A stretch of DNA of 64,000 nucleotides from Bacillota bacterium (lineage in GTDB: Bacteria; Bacillota; Bacilli; Paenibacillales; UBA4045). Shown here piece after piece: positions 16,176 to 25,193 of the stretch (the first letter of the stretch is position 1; each line of letters starts with the position of its first letter). The translations under genes and the position numbers were made by a program. The stretch is taken from positions 1-64,000 of the forward strand of contig JAEZQY010000031.1 in NCBI GenBank assembly GCA_023441055.1, given 5' to 3'. The notes below the pieces were generated by a model. It saw only the letters and a program-made list of their open reading frames with translations, was not told the origin of the DNA and made no database searches.

Positions 16176-16847
16176 TCAATACCGACTTGCTAACTTACTC
16201 CTAAGCTTGTACAACAACCACGTCTTATATATGGATTCATTACGCTTATGTGTAGATACATTGGAATGAAAATAAAAATCGACATTATCTACTTCTAGCC
16301 TGGCCGCAGGTTTAACTGGCACTTTACTTATCCATTCATCAAAGGATACAAACTCATTACTCGTCTTGCTAAATGAGTCCATGGGTAGGAAATAGATCAT
16401 CCCATTCGTCCACGGGTTAATCTGACTGGATTCTCGTGTTATTGAGAAATAGTAATATTTCTTTGTTCCGTTCAGTACAAGACAGGCGTTTCGAATATTA
16501 CCAAGCAATTTACTCTTGTCAAAAACAGCATAGAATAGAGGCCATATTCCATCCTTAGTTGCAAACACTGCCTCAACATACTTCCCGTTATATAAGGTCT
16601 GTCTTCTTGGCTCAAACTGATCGATTGATGGATTGTTCGAGCCATGCAATACGACATTCTTCGATTGCGCAATATATTGGATAAATCGTTGCTTGGGATA
16701 AGATATGGCATAGCGAATTACTCCATCACTATTTATGGCCTCGTCATATAATTGATTGTAGGTATTTAGTTCTTGCTCTGAGAATGTGATTGTAGGTTGT
16801 GATTTAAACAGTAATCTTAAGATGATTGAGACTAAAAAGTTTTTCAA
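16176..16847 (-). CDS. hypothetical protein, possible ADP-ribosyltransferase-like fold
   Basis: 223 residues. I do not recognise a named family. The segment VVLHGSNNPSIDQFEPRRQT followed by VEAVFATKDGIWPLFYAVF resembles the H...(Y/F)AT core of PARP-like ADP-ribosyltransferases, and FDEWISKVPV could supply an acidic residue. This is a pattern impression only. An N-terminal basic/hydrophobic stretch (KNFLVSIILRLLF) may be a membrane association helix. It overlaps the preceding small membrane gene by four bases (ATGA), implying translational coupling. Confidence 0.55.
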   Translation of the reverse strand: MKNFLVSIILRLLFKSQPTITFSEQELNTYNQLYDEAINSDGVIRYAISYPKQRFIQYIAQSKNVVLHGSNNPSIDQFEPRRQTLYNGKYVEAVFATKDGIWPLFYAVFDKSKLLGNIRNACLVLNGTKKYYYFSITRESSQINPWTNGMIYFLPMDSFSKTSNEFVSFDEWISKVPVKPAARLEVDNVDFYFHSNVSTHKRNESIYKTWLLYKLRSKLASRY

Positions 16848-17002
16848 TGTTCTTTGTCCTTTATATCATTGATTTCTTTCCAGATGATATCGAGCCGTTC
16901 AATTATTCTCTCATCATTCTTGAGCTTTCTCTTTAATGAGAGGTCAATACTTACTAATCCGCCAACGACTAGAATTATGAAGGAAATGTATAAGAAAATC
17001 AT
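16844..17002 (-). CDS. small single-pass membrane protein with coiled-coil tail
   Basis: 52 residues from ATG 17002 (GAGG is 11 bases upstream; a TTG codon 11 residues earlier is an alternative). One membrane segment (MIFLYISFIILVVGGLVSI) is followed by a charged helix (LKRKLKNDERIIERLDIIW). The size and shape resemble phage- or plasmid-type small accessory membrane proteins. It overlaps the next gene by four bases, so the two are likely made together. Confidence 0.55.
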   Translation of the reverse strand: MIFLYISFIILVVGGLVSIDLSLKRKLKNDERIIERLDIIWKEINDIKDKEH

Positions 17003-17076
17003 GATGAATTTGACCTCACTTTCTTTAATAAGCAACAGGAACTTGGTAAACAGTATGTTAGAGGAAAATACATAAA

Positions 17077-17559
17077 TTATCTAAATGCAACAAACATATC
17101 GATCTCATTATCTGTACTATCCGGCTTGTACCTCTCACCCCAAACTTCAAAATCATAACCTTTCGGTTCATATCCATGTTCGCGAATCCATTGACCATAT
17201 AAATAATCATATGATCGTCCTAACTCTGACTCGAGACCTTTATGTGTATATGTAACGTATGTACTTTCAGGCACTTGATGGCTCATCATACCCGATGGAA
17301 CGGAGTCTGTGTCAGACTTATTGACTACATAACAGAATAATTGTGTAAAGCGATCAATCCTAGGATTAAATCCAGGTGTCATCGGGTAGATTTGCATAAA
17401 AATGATATCCTCATTCTTCTTATAGAGAATTTCATCTTTTCTCGATTTCAATGAATCATATATGTTCTTACCTTCGCCAGATTCCAATTCATTTAAGGTC
17501 GCCTCAATCCTAAAACCTACAACTGTGAACTTCGGTAATTTCACTTCCTTTGCTTCCAC
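17077..17559 (-). CDS. GyrI-like / AraC effector-binding domain protein
   Basis: 160 residues with a GTG start at 17559, nine bases after GGAGG. KLPKFTVVGFRIEATLNE opens the fold, PESTYVTYTHKGLESELG and YDFEVWGERYKPDS are the conserved second-half motifs of the effector-binding (AraC_E_bind) domain, ending NEIDMFVAFR. There is no DNA-binding domain. It probably binds a hydrophobic or cationic small molecule. It is only distantly similar to the GyrI-like gene at 14566-15075. Confidence 0.75.
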   Translation of the reverse strand: MEAKEVKLPKFTVVGFRIEATLNELESGEGKNIYDSLKSRKDEILYKKNEDIIFMQIYPMTPGFNPRIDRFTQLFCYVVNKSDTDSVPSGMMSHQVPESTYVTYTHKGLESELGRSYDYLYGQWIREHGYEPKGYDFEVWGERYKPDSTDNEIDMFVAFR

Positions 17560-17702
17560 TATTATCATCCTCCATTTGGGTTTATAATTACTGGACTCTC
17601 CCAACCATCATAGTGGATCAACATGCCTTTAACTCGATCACCATAGAATTCGGCATAAAATTCCAATTCCCTCCTTTAGCATGCAATTAACATGCTATAC
17701 AA

Positions 17703-17736
17703 GATAGAAAGAAGGCCAACCAGCAACTGGTTGGCC
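17703..17736 (-). terminator. terminator of the sulfatase-ABC operon
   Basis: A perfect GGCCAACCAG-TTG-CTGGTTGGCC hairpin (17714-17736) followed on the minus strand by TTCTTTCTATCTTG. It lies 29 bases after the sulfatase stop codon and closes the operon that begins at 22426 or further upstream. Confidence 0.85.
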
Positions 17737-17764
17737 AATCGTGTATCCATCTATTCGAATTCCA

Positions 17765-19234
17765 TCAATGCCCGCTGCCATACCGCATAGGGCCCTTCCA
17801 CGCATAGGGATTGAGCGAACGGGTCTCATCCTCGTCATCCGCAGGCGGCTCCGTAAACTTCAGTCCACTGGATGATAGCTGATCGGCCTCCACAAGCTGT
17901 GGGAACTTCGCAGCTAACCGCGATCGACCTTCTTCGACAATTACTTTATAATGTGAGTCTTTAACTAAGTTAATTAATTCATTCGGATCGTTCTTGACAT
18001 TGAACAGTTGCTCCAGCCCTCCGCACACATAATAGAGGTACTTCCATTCGCCATCGGTTGCCATATAGAGGCCATCCTGAACATTAGAGTAACCGAATAT
18101 CCAGCGACGCTGTAACGGTTCCTCCAGCAATCTCATCAGATTGACTCCGTCTCGTTCTGGTACACCGATAGCATCAGGAGAACATCCGGCCAATCCCAAC
18201 AGTGTTGGATAGATATCCGCAAGCTGTACCGCATTATGAATGATGCTGCCTGGCTTGTGGCCCTCACGTAGATGCTCCGGCAGACGCAGCAAGAATGGAA
18301 CTCGTGCCGATGGTTCGTAGAAGCAGGATTTCTGGAACAGACCGTGATCACCCAGCATATCGCCATGATCCGAAGTGAACAGGATAATGGTGTTATCCCA
18401 TAGTCCCTGCATCTTCAATTCCCCGAATAATCGTCCTAATTCGTAGTCAACATGAGTGATGGATGCATAGTAATGCTTGCGTGCAGCTTGTACCACATGG
18501 TCAGGATGCAGATCGGAATTATGCAGCCACCGCATAATCTTCACCCAGGGCGGTACCTCTTCCCCTTCTGACCAATCGGCCGATGCGGGCGATGGTATAG
18601 GGATTCCATCATAGAGCCTTACGAAGCTCTCAGGCGGATCATATGGGGTATGCGGCGCTTCGAAGCAAGTCCATAGGAAGAACGGATTGTCGGAATCGCG
18701 CTGTCGGAGGAAGTCGATGGATTCCTCGACAATCCAGTGCGTATGCGTATACTCGGCTGGCATAGCAGCGTACGTCGGGTACACCTCATTGCCCCCCAGA
18801 CCGTGCCCGCGATACTTACCCGCATAAGGCGTTCGCTCGAGCCAATTCACGTAATCATCGGGATGAAGCCTCATTCGTTCGAAGCCGCTTCTAGCTCTTG
18901 ACGGATGGAAGTGCATCTTGCCCGCGGCATGTGTCTGATAGCCTGCAGCTGTGAGCTTGCCCGGCAGCGTGAGCTGCGGCTCTTCCGGCATCGGCACAGC
19001 AGCATTCTTCGCTATGCCATGCGTATATGCGCATCGGCCAGTCATAATTGTCTTACGGGCGGGGATACACATCGGACAATCGCTGTACGCGCTGTCGAAT
19101 CTCACGCCTTCCCTAGCTAATTGATCCATATGAGGAGTCATCACGGGATGAGGGGAATTTGCTATTCCCATGCAATCCCCTCTCTGCTGGTCGGTGGTTA
19201 CCAGGAGAATATTCGGTCTTTGTGCCATGTCCAC
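17765..19234 (-). CDS. secreted-type or cytosolic arylsulfatase (formylglycine sulfatase)
   Basis: 489 residues from GTG 19234 (an ATG two codons later is equally possible). The sulfatase signature C-x-P-x-R is present as CPMCIPARKTIMTGR with Cys56 as the residue converted to formylglycine. TTDQQ (D15) and FTSDHGDMLGDHG provide calcium ligands. No signal peptide is visible, so it acts in the cytoplasm on imported sulfated sugars. No formylglycine-generating enzyme is in the window; it must be encoded elsewhere. It is the last gene of an operon with two CUT1 permeases and a binding lipoprotein, so the substrate is probably a sulfated oligosaccharide brought in by that importer. Confidence 0.9.
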   Translation of the reverse strand: MDMAQRPNILLVTTDQQRGDCMGIANSPHPVMTPHMDQLAREGVRFDSAYSDCPMCIPARKTIMTGRCAYTHGIAKNAAVPMPEEPQLTLPGKLTAAGYQTHAAGKMHFHPSRARSGFERMRLHPDDYVNWLERTPYAGKYRGHGLGGNEVYPTYAAMPAEYTHTHWIVEESIDFLRQRDSDNPFFLWTCFEAPHTPYDPPESFVRLYDGIPIPSPASADWSEGEEVPPWVKIMRWLHNSDLHPDHVVQAARKHYYASITHVDYELGRLFGELKMQGLWDNTIILFTSDHGDMLGDHGLFQKSCFYEPSARVPFLLRLPEHLREGHKPGSIIHNAVQLADIYPTLLGLAGCSPDAIGVPERDGVNLMRLLEEPLQRRWIFGYSNVQDGLYMATDGEWKYLYYVCGGLEQLFNVKNDPNELINLVKDSHYKVIVEEGRSRLAAKFPQLVEADQLSSSGLKFTEPPADDEDETRSLNPYAWKGPMRYGSGH

Positions 19235-19259
19235 GTCTGTTTCCCTCTTCCCCTTTTAT

Positions 19260-20093
19260 TTATTTCAACCCTGTCATCGCTACGCCTTCGATAAATTTCT
19301 TCTGAGCGGCGAAGAACACGATTAATAAAGGCAGTGTTGCCATCACGGATGCTGCCATGAGCAGATGCCACTGTGTACCGGATTGATCGGTGAATAAGGA
19401 TAGAGCAAGCGGCAGCGTGAACAGCTTATCCGTACTTAGATAGATTAACGGCTCGAAGAACTCATTCCAGCTATTGAGGAACGTGAATATCGTAAGGGTG
19501 GCTAGAGCCGGCTTCGCCAGCGGCACCATAATTCGCCAGAAGGTCATCCAAGGTGTACAGCCGTCTATCTTAGCAGCTTCGTCCAGATCATTCGGGACGG
19601 TGATGAAGAACTGTCTGAGGAGGAATACACCGAACATCCCCCCCGCGCCCAGCATTGGCGGAATAATAAGCGGGAAGTGCGTATTCACCAGCTTCATCTT
19701 AGACATCCAGATGAATAAGGGCAGCGCTGTCACCTCGGTTGGAATCATCATACTGCTTAGCAGCGTTAGGAAGATCACATTCTTCAAGGGGAATGTGATC
19801 TTGGCGAACGCATATCCCGCGAGCGAGGCGAAGATGCACGTGCCTAAGGTTACAATAATCGCGATATAAGCACTGTTATAGAAGTACAGATGGAACGGCT
19901 GCTCATCGAATACGAGCACATAATTCTCCCATACGAACGGCTTGGGAATCCATTGCGGCGGGAAGGCGAATATCTTCGTCTGATGCTTAAGTGATGTAGA
20001 CACCATCCAATAGAACGGGATCAAGATAATGACTGAAATTACCATAAGTATGGCATAGGTAAATGTATTTTGAAAGATTGATTTATTGCTCAT
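19260..20093 (-). CDS. carbohydrate ABC transporter permease (MalG/AraQ-like)
   Basis: 277 residues, six membrane segments, and the EAA loop EAAKIDGCTPWMTFWRIMVPL that docks the ATPase. The N-terminus SIFQNTFTYAILMVISVI and the C-terminal GVAMTGLK are typical of the CUT1 second permease. It overlaps the first permease gene by 11 bases, so the two are translated together. No ATPase is encoded nearby; as in other CUT1 importers of Bacillus, a shared MsmX-type ATPase is probably used. Confidence 0.9.
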   Translation of the reverse strand: MSNKSIFQNTFTYAILMVISVIILIPFYWMVSTSLKHQTKIFAFPPQWIPKPFVWENYVLVFDEQPFHLYFYNSAYIAIIVTLGTCIFASLAGYAFAKITFPLKNVIFLTLLSSMMIPTEVTALPLFIWMSKMKLVNTHFPLIIPPMLGAGGMFGVFLLRQFFITVPNDLDEAAKIDGCTPWMTFWRIMVPLAKPALATLTIFTFLNSWNEFFEPLIYLSTDKLFTLPLALSLFTDQSGTQWHLLMAASVMATLPLLIVFFAAQKKFIEGVAMTGLK

Positions 20094-20982
20094 GATGGAC
20101 CCACCTCTTCCGGATATTCCACTGCAGTAATGTGATTATGAGAATAATGAAGAAGAGGATAAAGGCGATGGCAGATGCATACCCAAATCGGAATAGGGTG
20201 AACGCTTGCTGATAAATATAGAAGACTAATACATACGTGCTCGTACCAGGTCCTCCTCCCGTCAATACATACACTTGTCCGAACACCTTGAGTGAGCCGA
20301 TTAGCGTCAAGATCAAGGCGAGGAACACGGCCGGCGAGATCATCGGGAATGTAATGTGGGTGAATGTCTTCCACTTCGATGCGCCATCAATTCTAGCAGC
20401 CTCTTGATACATCTGAGGTACATCCTGTAGGGCAGCCAGGAAGATGACCATGTTCAAGCCGACATTCTTAAGTACACTGACTACAATCACAATCGGCATC
20501 ACCAGATCGAGATCATAGAACCAGGCTGGTCCCTTCACGCCGAACATCTTCAGAAATTGATTGACCATGCCTCCCTCGGTGGCGAAAATATACTTCCATA
20601 CGATCGACCACACGACAATTGAGGTGACAACGGGTGTGAATATGGCGGTTCTGAACAAGCCAATCCCGCGAATTTGTCGGTTAAGCAGAAGCGCTAGAGA
20701 CAACGCGAGGATGAGATTCATCGGAATTAACCCCGCGGAGAAGTATAACGTATTGCCGACTGTCTTCCAGAAGACTGGATCCTCTGAGAATGCGCGGTTG
20801 TAATTATCCCACCCAACGAAGGAAGAGCTGCCAAGTAAGGAATAATCGGTGAAGCTCATGACGAGCGCCGCAATAATCGGAACTAGGATGAATGCGAGAA
20901 ATCCGACTACCATCGGTGTGATAAACAGATAACCGTACCACTTATCTCGTTGCAGCGGGCTCGCCAGCTTAGTTGTAGCCAT
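20083..20982 (-). CDS. carbohydrate ABC transporter permease (UgpA/LacF-like)
   Basis: 299 residues, six membrane segments. The EAA loop EAARIDGASKWKTFTHITFPM is clear, and the N-terminus KWYGYLFITPMVVGFLAF is the usual opening of CUT1 first permeases. A strong stem-loop separates it from the upstream binding-protein gene. It pairs with the permease at 19260-20093. Confidence 0.9.
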   Translation of the reverse strand: MATTKLASPLQRDKWYGYLFITPMVVGFLAFILVPIIAALVMSFTDYSLLGSSSFVGWDNYNRAFSEDPVFWKTVGNTLYFSAGLIPMNLILALSLALLLNRQIRGIGLFRTAIFTPVVTSIVVWSIVWKYIFATEGGMVNQFLKMFGVKGPAWFYDLDLVMPIVIVVSVLKNVGLNMVIFLAALQDVPQMYQEAARIDGASKWKTFTHITFPMISPAVFLALILTLIGSLKVFGQVYVLTGGGPGTSTYVLVFYIYQQAFTLFRFGYASAIAFILFFIILIITLLQWNIRKRWVHHEQ

Positions 20983-21018
20983 CTGTCAGTCAACTCTCCT
21001 CTATTATCGATATCGAAT

Positions 21019-21056
21019 GGAAATGCCAATCCTCATTGCGTCAGATTGGCATTTCC
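21019..21056 (-). other. intercistronic stem-loop between binding-protein and permease genes
   Basis: GGAAATGCCAATC (21019-21031) pairs perfectly with GATTGGCATTTCC (21044-21056). There is no T-run after it, so full termination is unlikely. The position, just after the binding-protein gene and before the permeases, is where many sugar operons have an mRNA-stabilising hairpin that keeps the binding protein in excess. Confidence 0.7.
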
Positions 21057-21070
21057 GTTGAAGATTATAG

Positions 21071-22426
21071 TTATTTCAACAATGGAGTGACGTCTTTCTC
21101 CATGTTGGCAAGCACTTCGTCAACTGTCGCATTCTGGGTATAAGCATAATCGAGAATATTTAGAATGGATGTGTTGATTTGCTGCCAGTTCTTGTGCTTA
21201 GGCAAGTACTGAGCCGTGGCCATTTGATCCAGGATGGCAATCTTCATGCTCTCCACGGATGGTGCGCCCTTGGCGAATTCTTCTGACTCCAGGATGGACT
21301 TTCTGCTCGGTACGAAGAATTGGGATGCCGTAGCTGCGTTCTTAGGGCCGGTCAAGAATTTAAGTAAGTCGTAGGCTTCCTCTGGATGCTTGGTTCCCTT
21401 GATAATGGAATAACCAGCGAAGCCCAGTGATGTACCACGCCCTTGCGGGCCTTCAGGCAGAGGGACGATATCCCATTCGAAGTCTTCAATCGCTCTGGCT
21501 TTACTCATATAGCTGTACAGCTCCTGCTGCATCCCTAGCTTGCCAGTTTCGAAGGTCGTCTGATCGCCCGGCTTCGGATGCACCTCGTGCTTGAAGATCG
21601 CGTCGAAGTAGAATTCCAAGGCCTGCTTGCCTTCTGGCGTATTCAGAGTGAACGCCGTGCCGTCATCACTGAGGAGCTCTGCGCCGTGAGAGAATAAGAT
21701 AGGCATCAGATTGCTGTCCCAGTTCGCCCACCCATTACGGATGAAGTTGATGCCATATACACCTTGGTTCGTATCCGTAATCGCTGATGCTGCATGGAGT
21801 AATTGCTCATAATTCCAATTGCCTTCATGATACAATTCGGTTGGTGTCTTCAAGCCCTTCTCTGCGAACAGATTCTTGTTATAGTACATCATCATAGGTG
21901 GTGTAGAGAACGGTATACCGTACAGCTTATCCCCTCTTGTCAGCAGCTCCAGTGTCGATGGGAAGATCTCGTCAAAATGATAATCCGGATCGGACTTTAT
22001 TTCCGAGATGTCGATAAGCTGGTCATTCTCCAGGAATTGCGGGATATGCGCTTCACTCAGCCAAGCTACATCGGGTGCTGTGCTCGACGCATTCATGATG
22101 GACAGCTTCTGCAGATAATCCGTGCTAGGGATCGTAATGATCTCCACGCTTACATGAGGCTTCAGCTCCTTATACTCAGCCAGCATCTCCTCATACATCG
22201 CCTTATGCTTGTCATTCCCCCAGATGCTGAATGTTAGGTCAACCTCCTTCGGTGCAGCGGCCGTATCCTTCTTATCCTCATTCTGCTCTTGCTTCTGTGT
22301 CTGAGATTGTGTCTGAGTCTGGCTCTGGCTCTCATTCGGCTTGCCTTCATTCGTCGTGTTGGCGCATCCGGCGATAATACCAATGGCCAATACGAGCATC
22401 AGGCTAATCAACAACGTCTTCCTCAT
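21071..22426 (-). CDS. extracellular sugar-binding lipoprotein (CUT1 type)
   Basis: 451 residues. Signal peptide 1-20 with lipobox and lipidated Cys21 (LAIGIIAGC). A Q/S-rich linker (22-55) leads to a two-lobed binding protein with the family strand PKEVDLTFSIWGNDKHKAMYEEML and EEAYDLLKFLTGPKNAATASQF. It captures an oligosaccharide outside the membrane and feeds the permeases at 19260-20982. It is the first structural gene of the operon and follows a cre-like site, so catabolite repression is likely. Confidence 0.9.
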   Translation of the reverse strand: MRKTLLISLMLVLAIGIIAGCANTTNEGKPNESQSQTQTQSQTQKQEQNEDKKDTAAAPKEVDLTFSIWGNDKHKAMYEEMLAEYKELKPHVSVEIITIPSTDYLQKLSIMNASSTAPDVAWLSEAHIPQFLENDQLIDISEIKSDPDYHFDEIFPSTLELLTRGDKLYGIPFSTPPMMMYYNKNLFAEKGLKTPTELYHEGNWNYEQLLHAASAITDTNQGVYGINFIRNGWANWDSNLMPILFSHGAELLSDDGTAFTLNTPEGKQALEFYFDAIFKHEVHPKPGDQTTFETGKLGMQQELYSYMSKARAIEDFEWDIVPLPEGPQGRGTSLGFAGYSIIKGTKHPEEAYDLLKFLTGPKNAATASQFFVPSRKSILESEEFAKGAPSVESMKIAILDQMATAQYLPKHKNWQQINTSILNILDYAYTQNATVDEVLANMEKDVTPLLK

Positions 22427-22450
22427 CCTACCTCGTCCCCTTCGTTATGA

Positions 22451-22464
22451 TATAAGCGCTTACA
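22451..22464 (-). promoter_or_regulatory. CcpA cre-like operator
   Basis: On the minus strand TGTAAGCGCTTATA matches the catabolite-responsive element consensus TGWAANCGNTNWCA at 13 of 14 positions. It sits 25-38 bases upstream of the binding-protein ATG, a place where bound CcpA would block initiation or elongation. Confidence 0.75.
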
Positions 22465-22526
22465 TGAGATAGTATAAATAAAAGCACACTGGAGAATAAT
22501 GCCCCAATGTACAGAAAAGGTATAAC

Positions 22527-23261
22527 TTATCTTGTATCTCGATATTCGCTAGGCGTAAGACCGACAGACCGCTTGAACACAGCCATAAAATACTTATAAT
22601 TCGCATAGCCGCATAACCGCGCAATTTCGATAATTTTCAGGTTTGTCTCTGTAAGCAGCCTCTTCCCCTTCGCGATGCGCAGGGCGGTGACATAATCGGA
22701 GAAATTCTGACCGGTTTCGTTCTTGAATAAGACAGATAGATATCGATAATTCATATGAACATTATTCGCGATGTTCTGCAGCGAGATTTCCTTCTCCAGA
22801 TTGTCCATGATAATCGACTTGACCTTGCGGATAATATGCCGCTCCTGCTCCCCCTCATTGTTCGTTGGTTCAGAATCAGGCTGCTGGCTGCGCAGCTTTC
22901 GCTTGATCCTCTCCATGACCGCGATTAGCTCCACGCGATCAACGGGCTTCAACAAATAGTCAGCTACGCCATAGTGAATCCCGGACTTGGCATATTCGAA
23001 ATCCCCGTATCCGCTGAAGATGATAATATCCAATTCAGGAAGCTGTTCACGCGCATGCCGAATCAGATCGATGCCGCTCATCTCGGGCATACGGATATCG
23101 GTAATTAACACATCGGGCATATGCTGCACCAGCAGCCCCAGTGCCTCCTTGCCGTTCGAAGCCTCGCCAATGACTTGGAAGTCGGTCATGACATCGTTGA
23201 CGATATCCCGCACGCCTTCCCTAATCTTCAATTCATCCTCCGCTAGCAGCACCTTGTACAT
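22527..23261 (-). CDS. YesN-type response regulator (receiver + AraC HTH)
   Basis: 244 residues from ATG 23261, one base after the kinase stop codon and behind GGGAGGAG. Residues 1-120 are a receiver (MYKVLLAEDE, acceptor Asp55 in VLITDIRMP, Lys in LLKPVD). Residues 145-244 are an AraC-type double HTH (QNIANNVHMNYRYLSVLFKNETGQNFSDYV, IARLCGYANYKYF). It probably activates the sulfatase-transporter operon immediately downstream. Longer upstream readings run through the kinase gene and are rejected. Confidence 0.9.
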   Translation of the reverse strand: MYKVLLAEDELKIREGVRDIVNDVMTDFQVIGEASNGKEALGLLVQHMPDVLITDIRMPEMSGIDLIRHAREQLPELDIIIFSGYGDFEYAKSGIHYGVADYLLKPVDRVELIAVMERIKRKLRSQQPDSEPTNNEGEQERHIIRKVKSIIMDNLEKEISLQNIANNVHMNYRYLSVLFKNETGQNFSDYVTALRIAKGKRLLTETNLKIIEIARLCGYANYKYFMAVFKRSVGLTPSEYRDTR

Positions 23262-23262
23262 C

Positions 23263-25035
23263 TTATATCTCCTCCCATCGGAACGGCAGTTGAATGATGA
23301 ATCGTGTTCCCATATGAACAGTCTTATCGATCGATAGGCCATAAGGCTCTGCATACTGCAAGCGAATACGTTGATGAACATTGCGTAGCGCATAGCCTTT
23401 CTTAACAGTCGAAGACCGGTGCTCCATTAGCTCGTTCTCGGATGCGTACATGCGTCTCTCGACCATCTCCATTCGCTCTGGTGTCATGCCAGTGCCGCTG
23501 TCCATGATCGATACGACTAGATCATCCCCGCTGATGTGTGTATGGATCGTAATGGTCACCGGTGCGCCTCCCAACGCATGCTCGATCACATTCTCGATCA
23601 GCGGTTGCAGGATCAGCTTTGGAAGCAGCGCATATTCATGGGAAGGATCGATATCGAGCTCGATATTCAGCTGATCACCTAATCGGAAGGATTGGATTTG
23701 TAGATAGGCATCCACGAATGCGATTTCATCACGCAGATAGACGATCGTCTCCTGCTTATCAACGGTATACCGAATAAGCTTACCTAAGCTAATGATCAGG
23801 TTAGACAGCTCGGGACTCCCCATCTTCGTGGCCATCATATTCATGGATTCCAGCGTATTGAAGATGAAGTGCGGATTAATCTGACTCTGCAGCGCGTTCA
23901 GCTCCGCTTCGCGCTCTCGCAATTTCACTTCATACACTTCCTTCACGAGCCGATCAATCTCGCCAACCATATTGTTGAAGGCATCCGTTAAAACCCCAAC
24001 CTCATCGTTCGACTTGATAACTACGCGCTCATTGAAGTCGCCTCGTTGCACATTCCTCATCTTCTTCTGTAGGTACAGGATCGGCTTTACCAAGTGGTTT
24101 GACAGCACAACGGCAACTAGATAGGCAATGACCAGAGAACATAGGGAAATGAGCAGCGTAAATCGGATGACTTCATTCACATCATCACGAAGGTCGGACC
24201 TGGGAATCAAGCCGGCTACCTGTAAGCCTGAGTAAGAAGACTCGACTACTGCTTCTATATAGGTGTTGCTGTCTGCGGGTGATTGACCTTGTAGGAGCGA
24301 AGCCAGAATCGGTTGCTTCGTATCGGAGTAGAGCAATTCATTATTGCTGTTGAAGATGAATAATCTGCTGTTCGGACTGAAGGACACCTTCCGCAGAATA
24401 TGCTCCAATCCTTCTATGGATAGATCAACTTTAATGATCCCTAATGCTTCTAATGTTGCGGGCTCTCTCAATATACGAACCATAGAGACAACCTGAACAG
24501 GTACCGTATAATACGCTGCCTCATGCGGGGGGAGAATGGTCAGCCCCCCGTCTGGGTCGACTTTATTCATCCAAGGATTATCGCTTGCTCGCCAATGGCT
24601 GTTCACAGCATCCGTACGGTTGCTAAACAACGCGCCGTCATTCGTGAATAGGAAGGCCCCCCTCACTTCAGGACGCTCCATCGCAAGCGTATACAACACC
24701 GAATTCATTTTGTTCTTCTCATCATTGGTAATATAATTCGAGGGTTGAACGGGATGATTATGCTGCTTGAGCAGCGTAATCACATGCTGATCATAATACG
24801 GTGAAGTTGTCATCCTCTCCATATCCTTAATGTAATTATCCAGATTAATCTTGATTTGTTCCATAATTTGCAGGGCATATTCCTTCGCTCGCTGCTCTTC
24901 ATTAGCCGTATACTTCTGGTAGGTGATGATTCCGCTGATCAGGAAGGGAATGGTGATAAGCAGGAACAGCGGGACCATAAATTTGACCCGCAAGGGAATG
25001 AACAACGCCCGCTTCGAGATGGTAGAACGTATCAT
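23263..25035 (-). CDS. YesM-type sensor histidine kinase
   Basis: 590 residues from ATG 25035 (GGGAGG six bases upstream; an ATG 15 codons earlier has no ribosome site). Two membrane segments (about 18-38 and 292-312) enclose a large extracellular sensor (dCACHE-like). HAMP (about 313-365), then His389 in INPHFIFNTLES and an HATPase domain (PLIENVIEHALG, DSGTGM). This is the class 8 kinase of the YesMN pairs that sense extracellular sugars. It is first in an order kinase-regulator-binding protein-permeases-sulfatase. Confidence 0.9.
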   Translation of the reverse strand: MIRSTISKRALFIPLRVKFMVPLFLLITIPFLISGIITYQKYTANEEQRAKEYALQIMEQIKINLDNYIKDMERMTTSPYYDQHVITLLKQHNHPVQPSNYITNDEKNKMNSVLYTLAMERPEVRGAFLFTNDGALFSNRTDAVNSHWRASDNPWMNKVDPDGGLTILPPHEAAYYTVPVQVVSMVRILREPATLEALGIIKVDLSIEGLEHILRKVSFSPNSRLFIFNSNNELLYSDTKQPILASLLQGQSPADSNTYIEAVVESSYSGLQVAGLIPRSDLRDDVNEVIRFTLLISLCSLVIAYLVAVVLSNHLVKPILYLQKKMRNVQRGDFNERVVIKSNDEVGVLTDAFNNMVGEIDRLVKEVYEVKLREREAELNALQSQINPHFIFNTLESMNMMATKMGSPELSNLIISLGKLIRYTVDKQETIVYLRDEIAFVDAYLQIQSFRLGDQLNIELDIDPSHEYALLPKLILQPLIENVIEHALGGAPVTITIHTHISGDDLVVSIMDSGTGMTPERMEMVERRMYASENELMEHRSSTVKKGYALRNVHQRIRLQYAEPYGLSIDKTVHMGTRFIIQLPFRWEEI

Positions 25036-25085
25036 TCGGATCCTCCCTTCTAAGCCTGCTTCCGTAACTATTATGAACATTCAAA

Positions 25086-25094
25086 ATTATAGCA
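25086..25094 (-). promoter_or_regulatory. extended -10 promoter before the sensor kinase
   Basis: TGCTATAAT, an extended -10 element (TG-N-TATAAT), on the minus strand about 50 bases upstream of the kinase ATG. A good -35 hexamer is not seen at 17 bases, consistent with an extended -10 promoter. Confidence 0.5.
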
Positions 25095-25141
25095 TATGTC
25101 AGCAATTTATGACTGAAATATCGAATAGAATGTCAAAAGAT

Positions 25142-25175
25142 CAAAAAATACAAAAAACCGCCTAATAAGCGGTTT
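25142..25175 (-). terminator. terminator after the membrane protein gene at 25194
   Basis: AAACCGC-TTATTAG-GCGGTTT hairpin (25155-25175) followed by T-rich TTTTGTATTTTTTGA on the minus strand, 18 bases after the stop codon. Confidence 0.8.
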
Positions 25176-25193
25176 AATCGTTGCATATTAAGT

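Noticed and set aside
21019..21056. Rho-independent terminator
   Set aside because: The hairpin is strong but has no T-run on the transcribed side, and permease genes follow directly.
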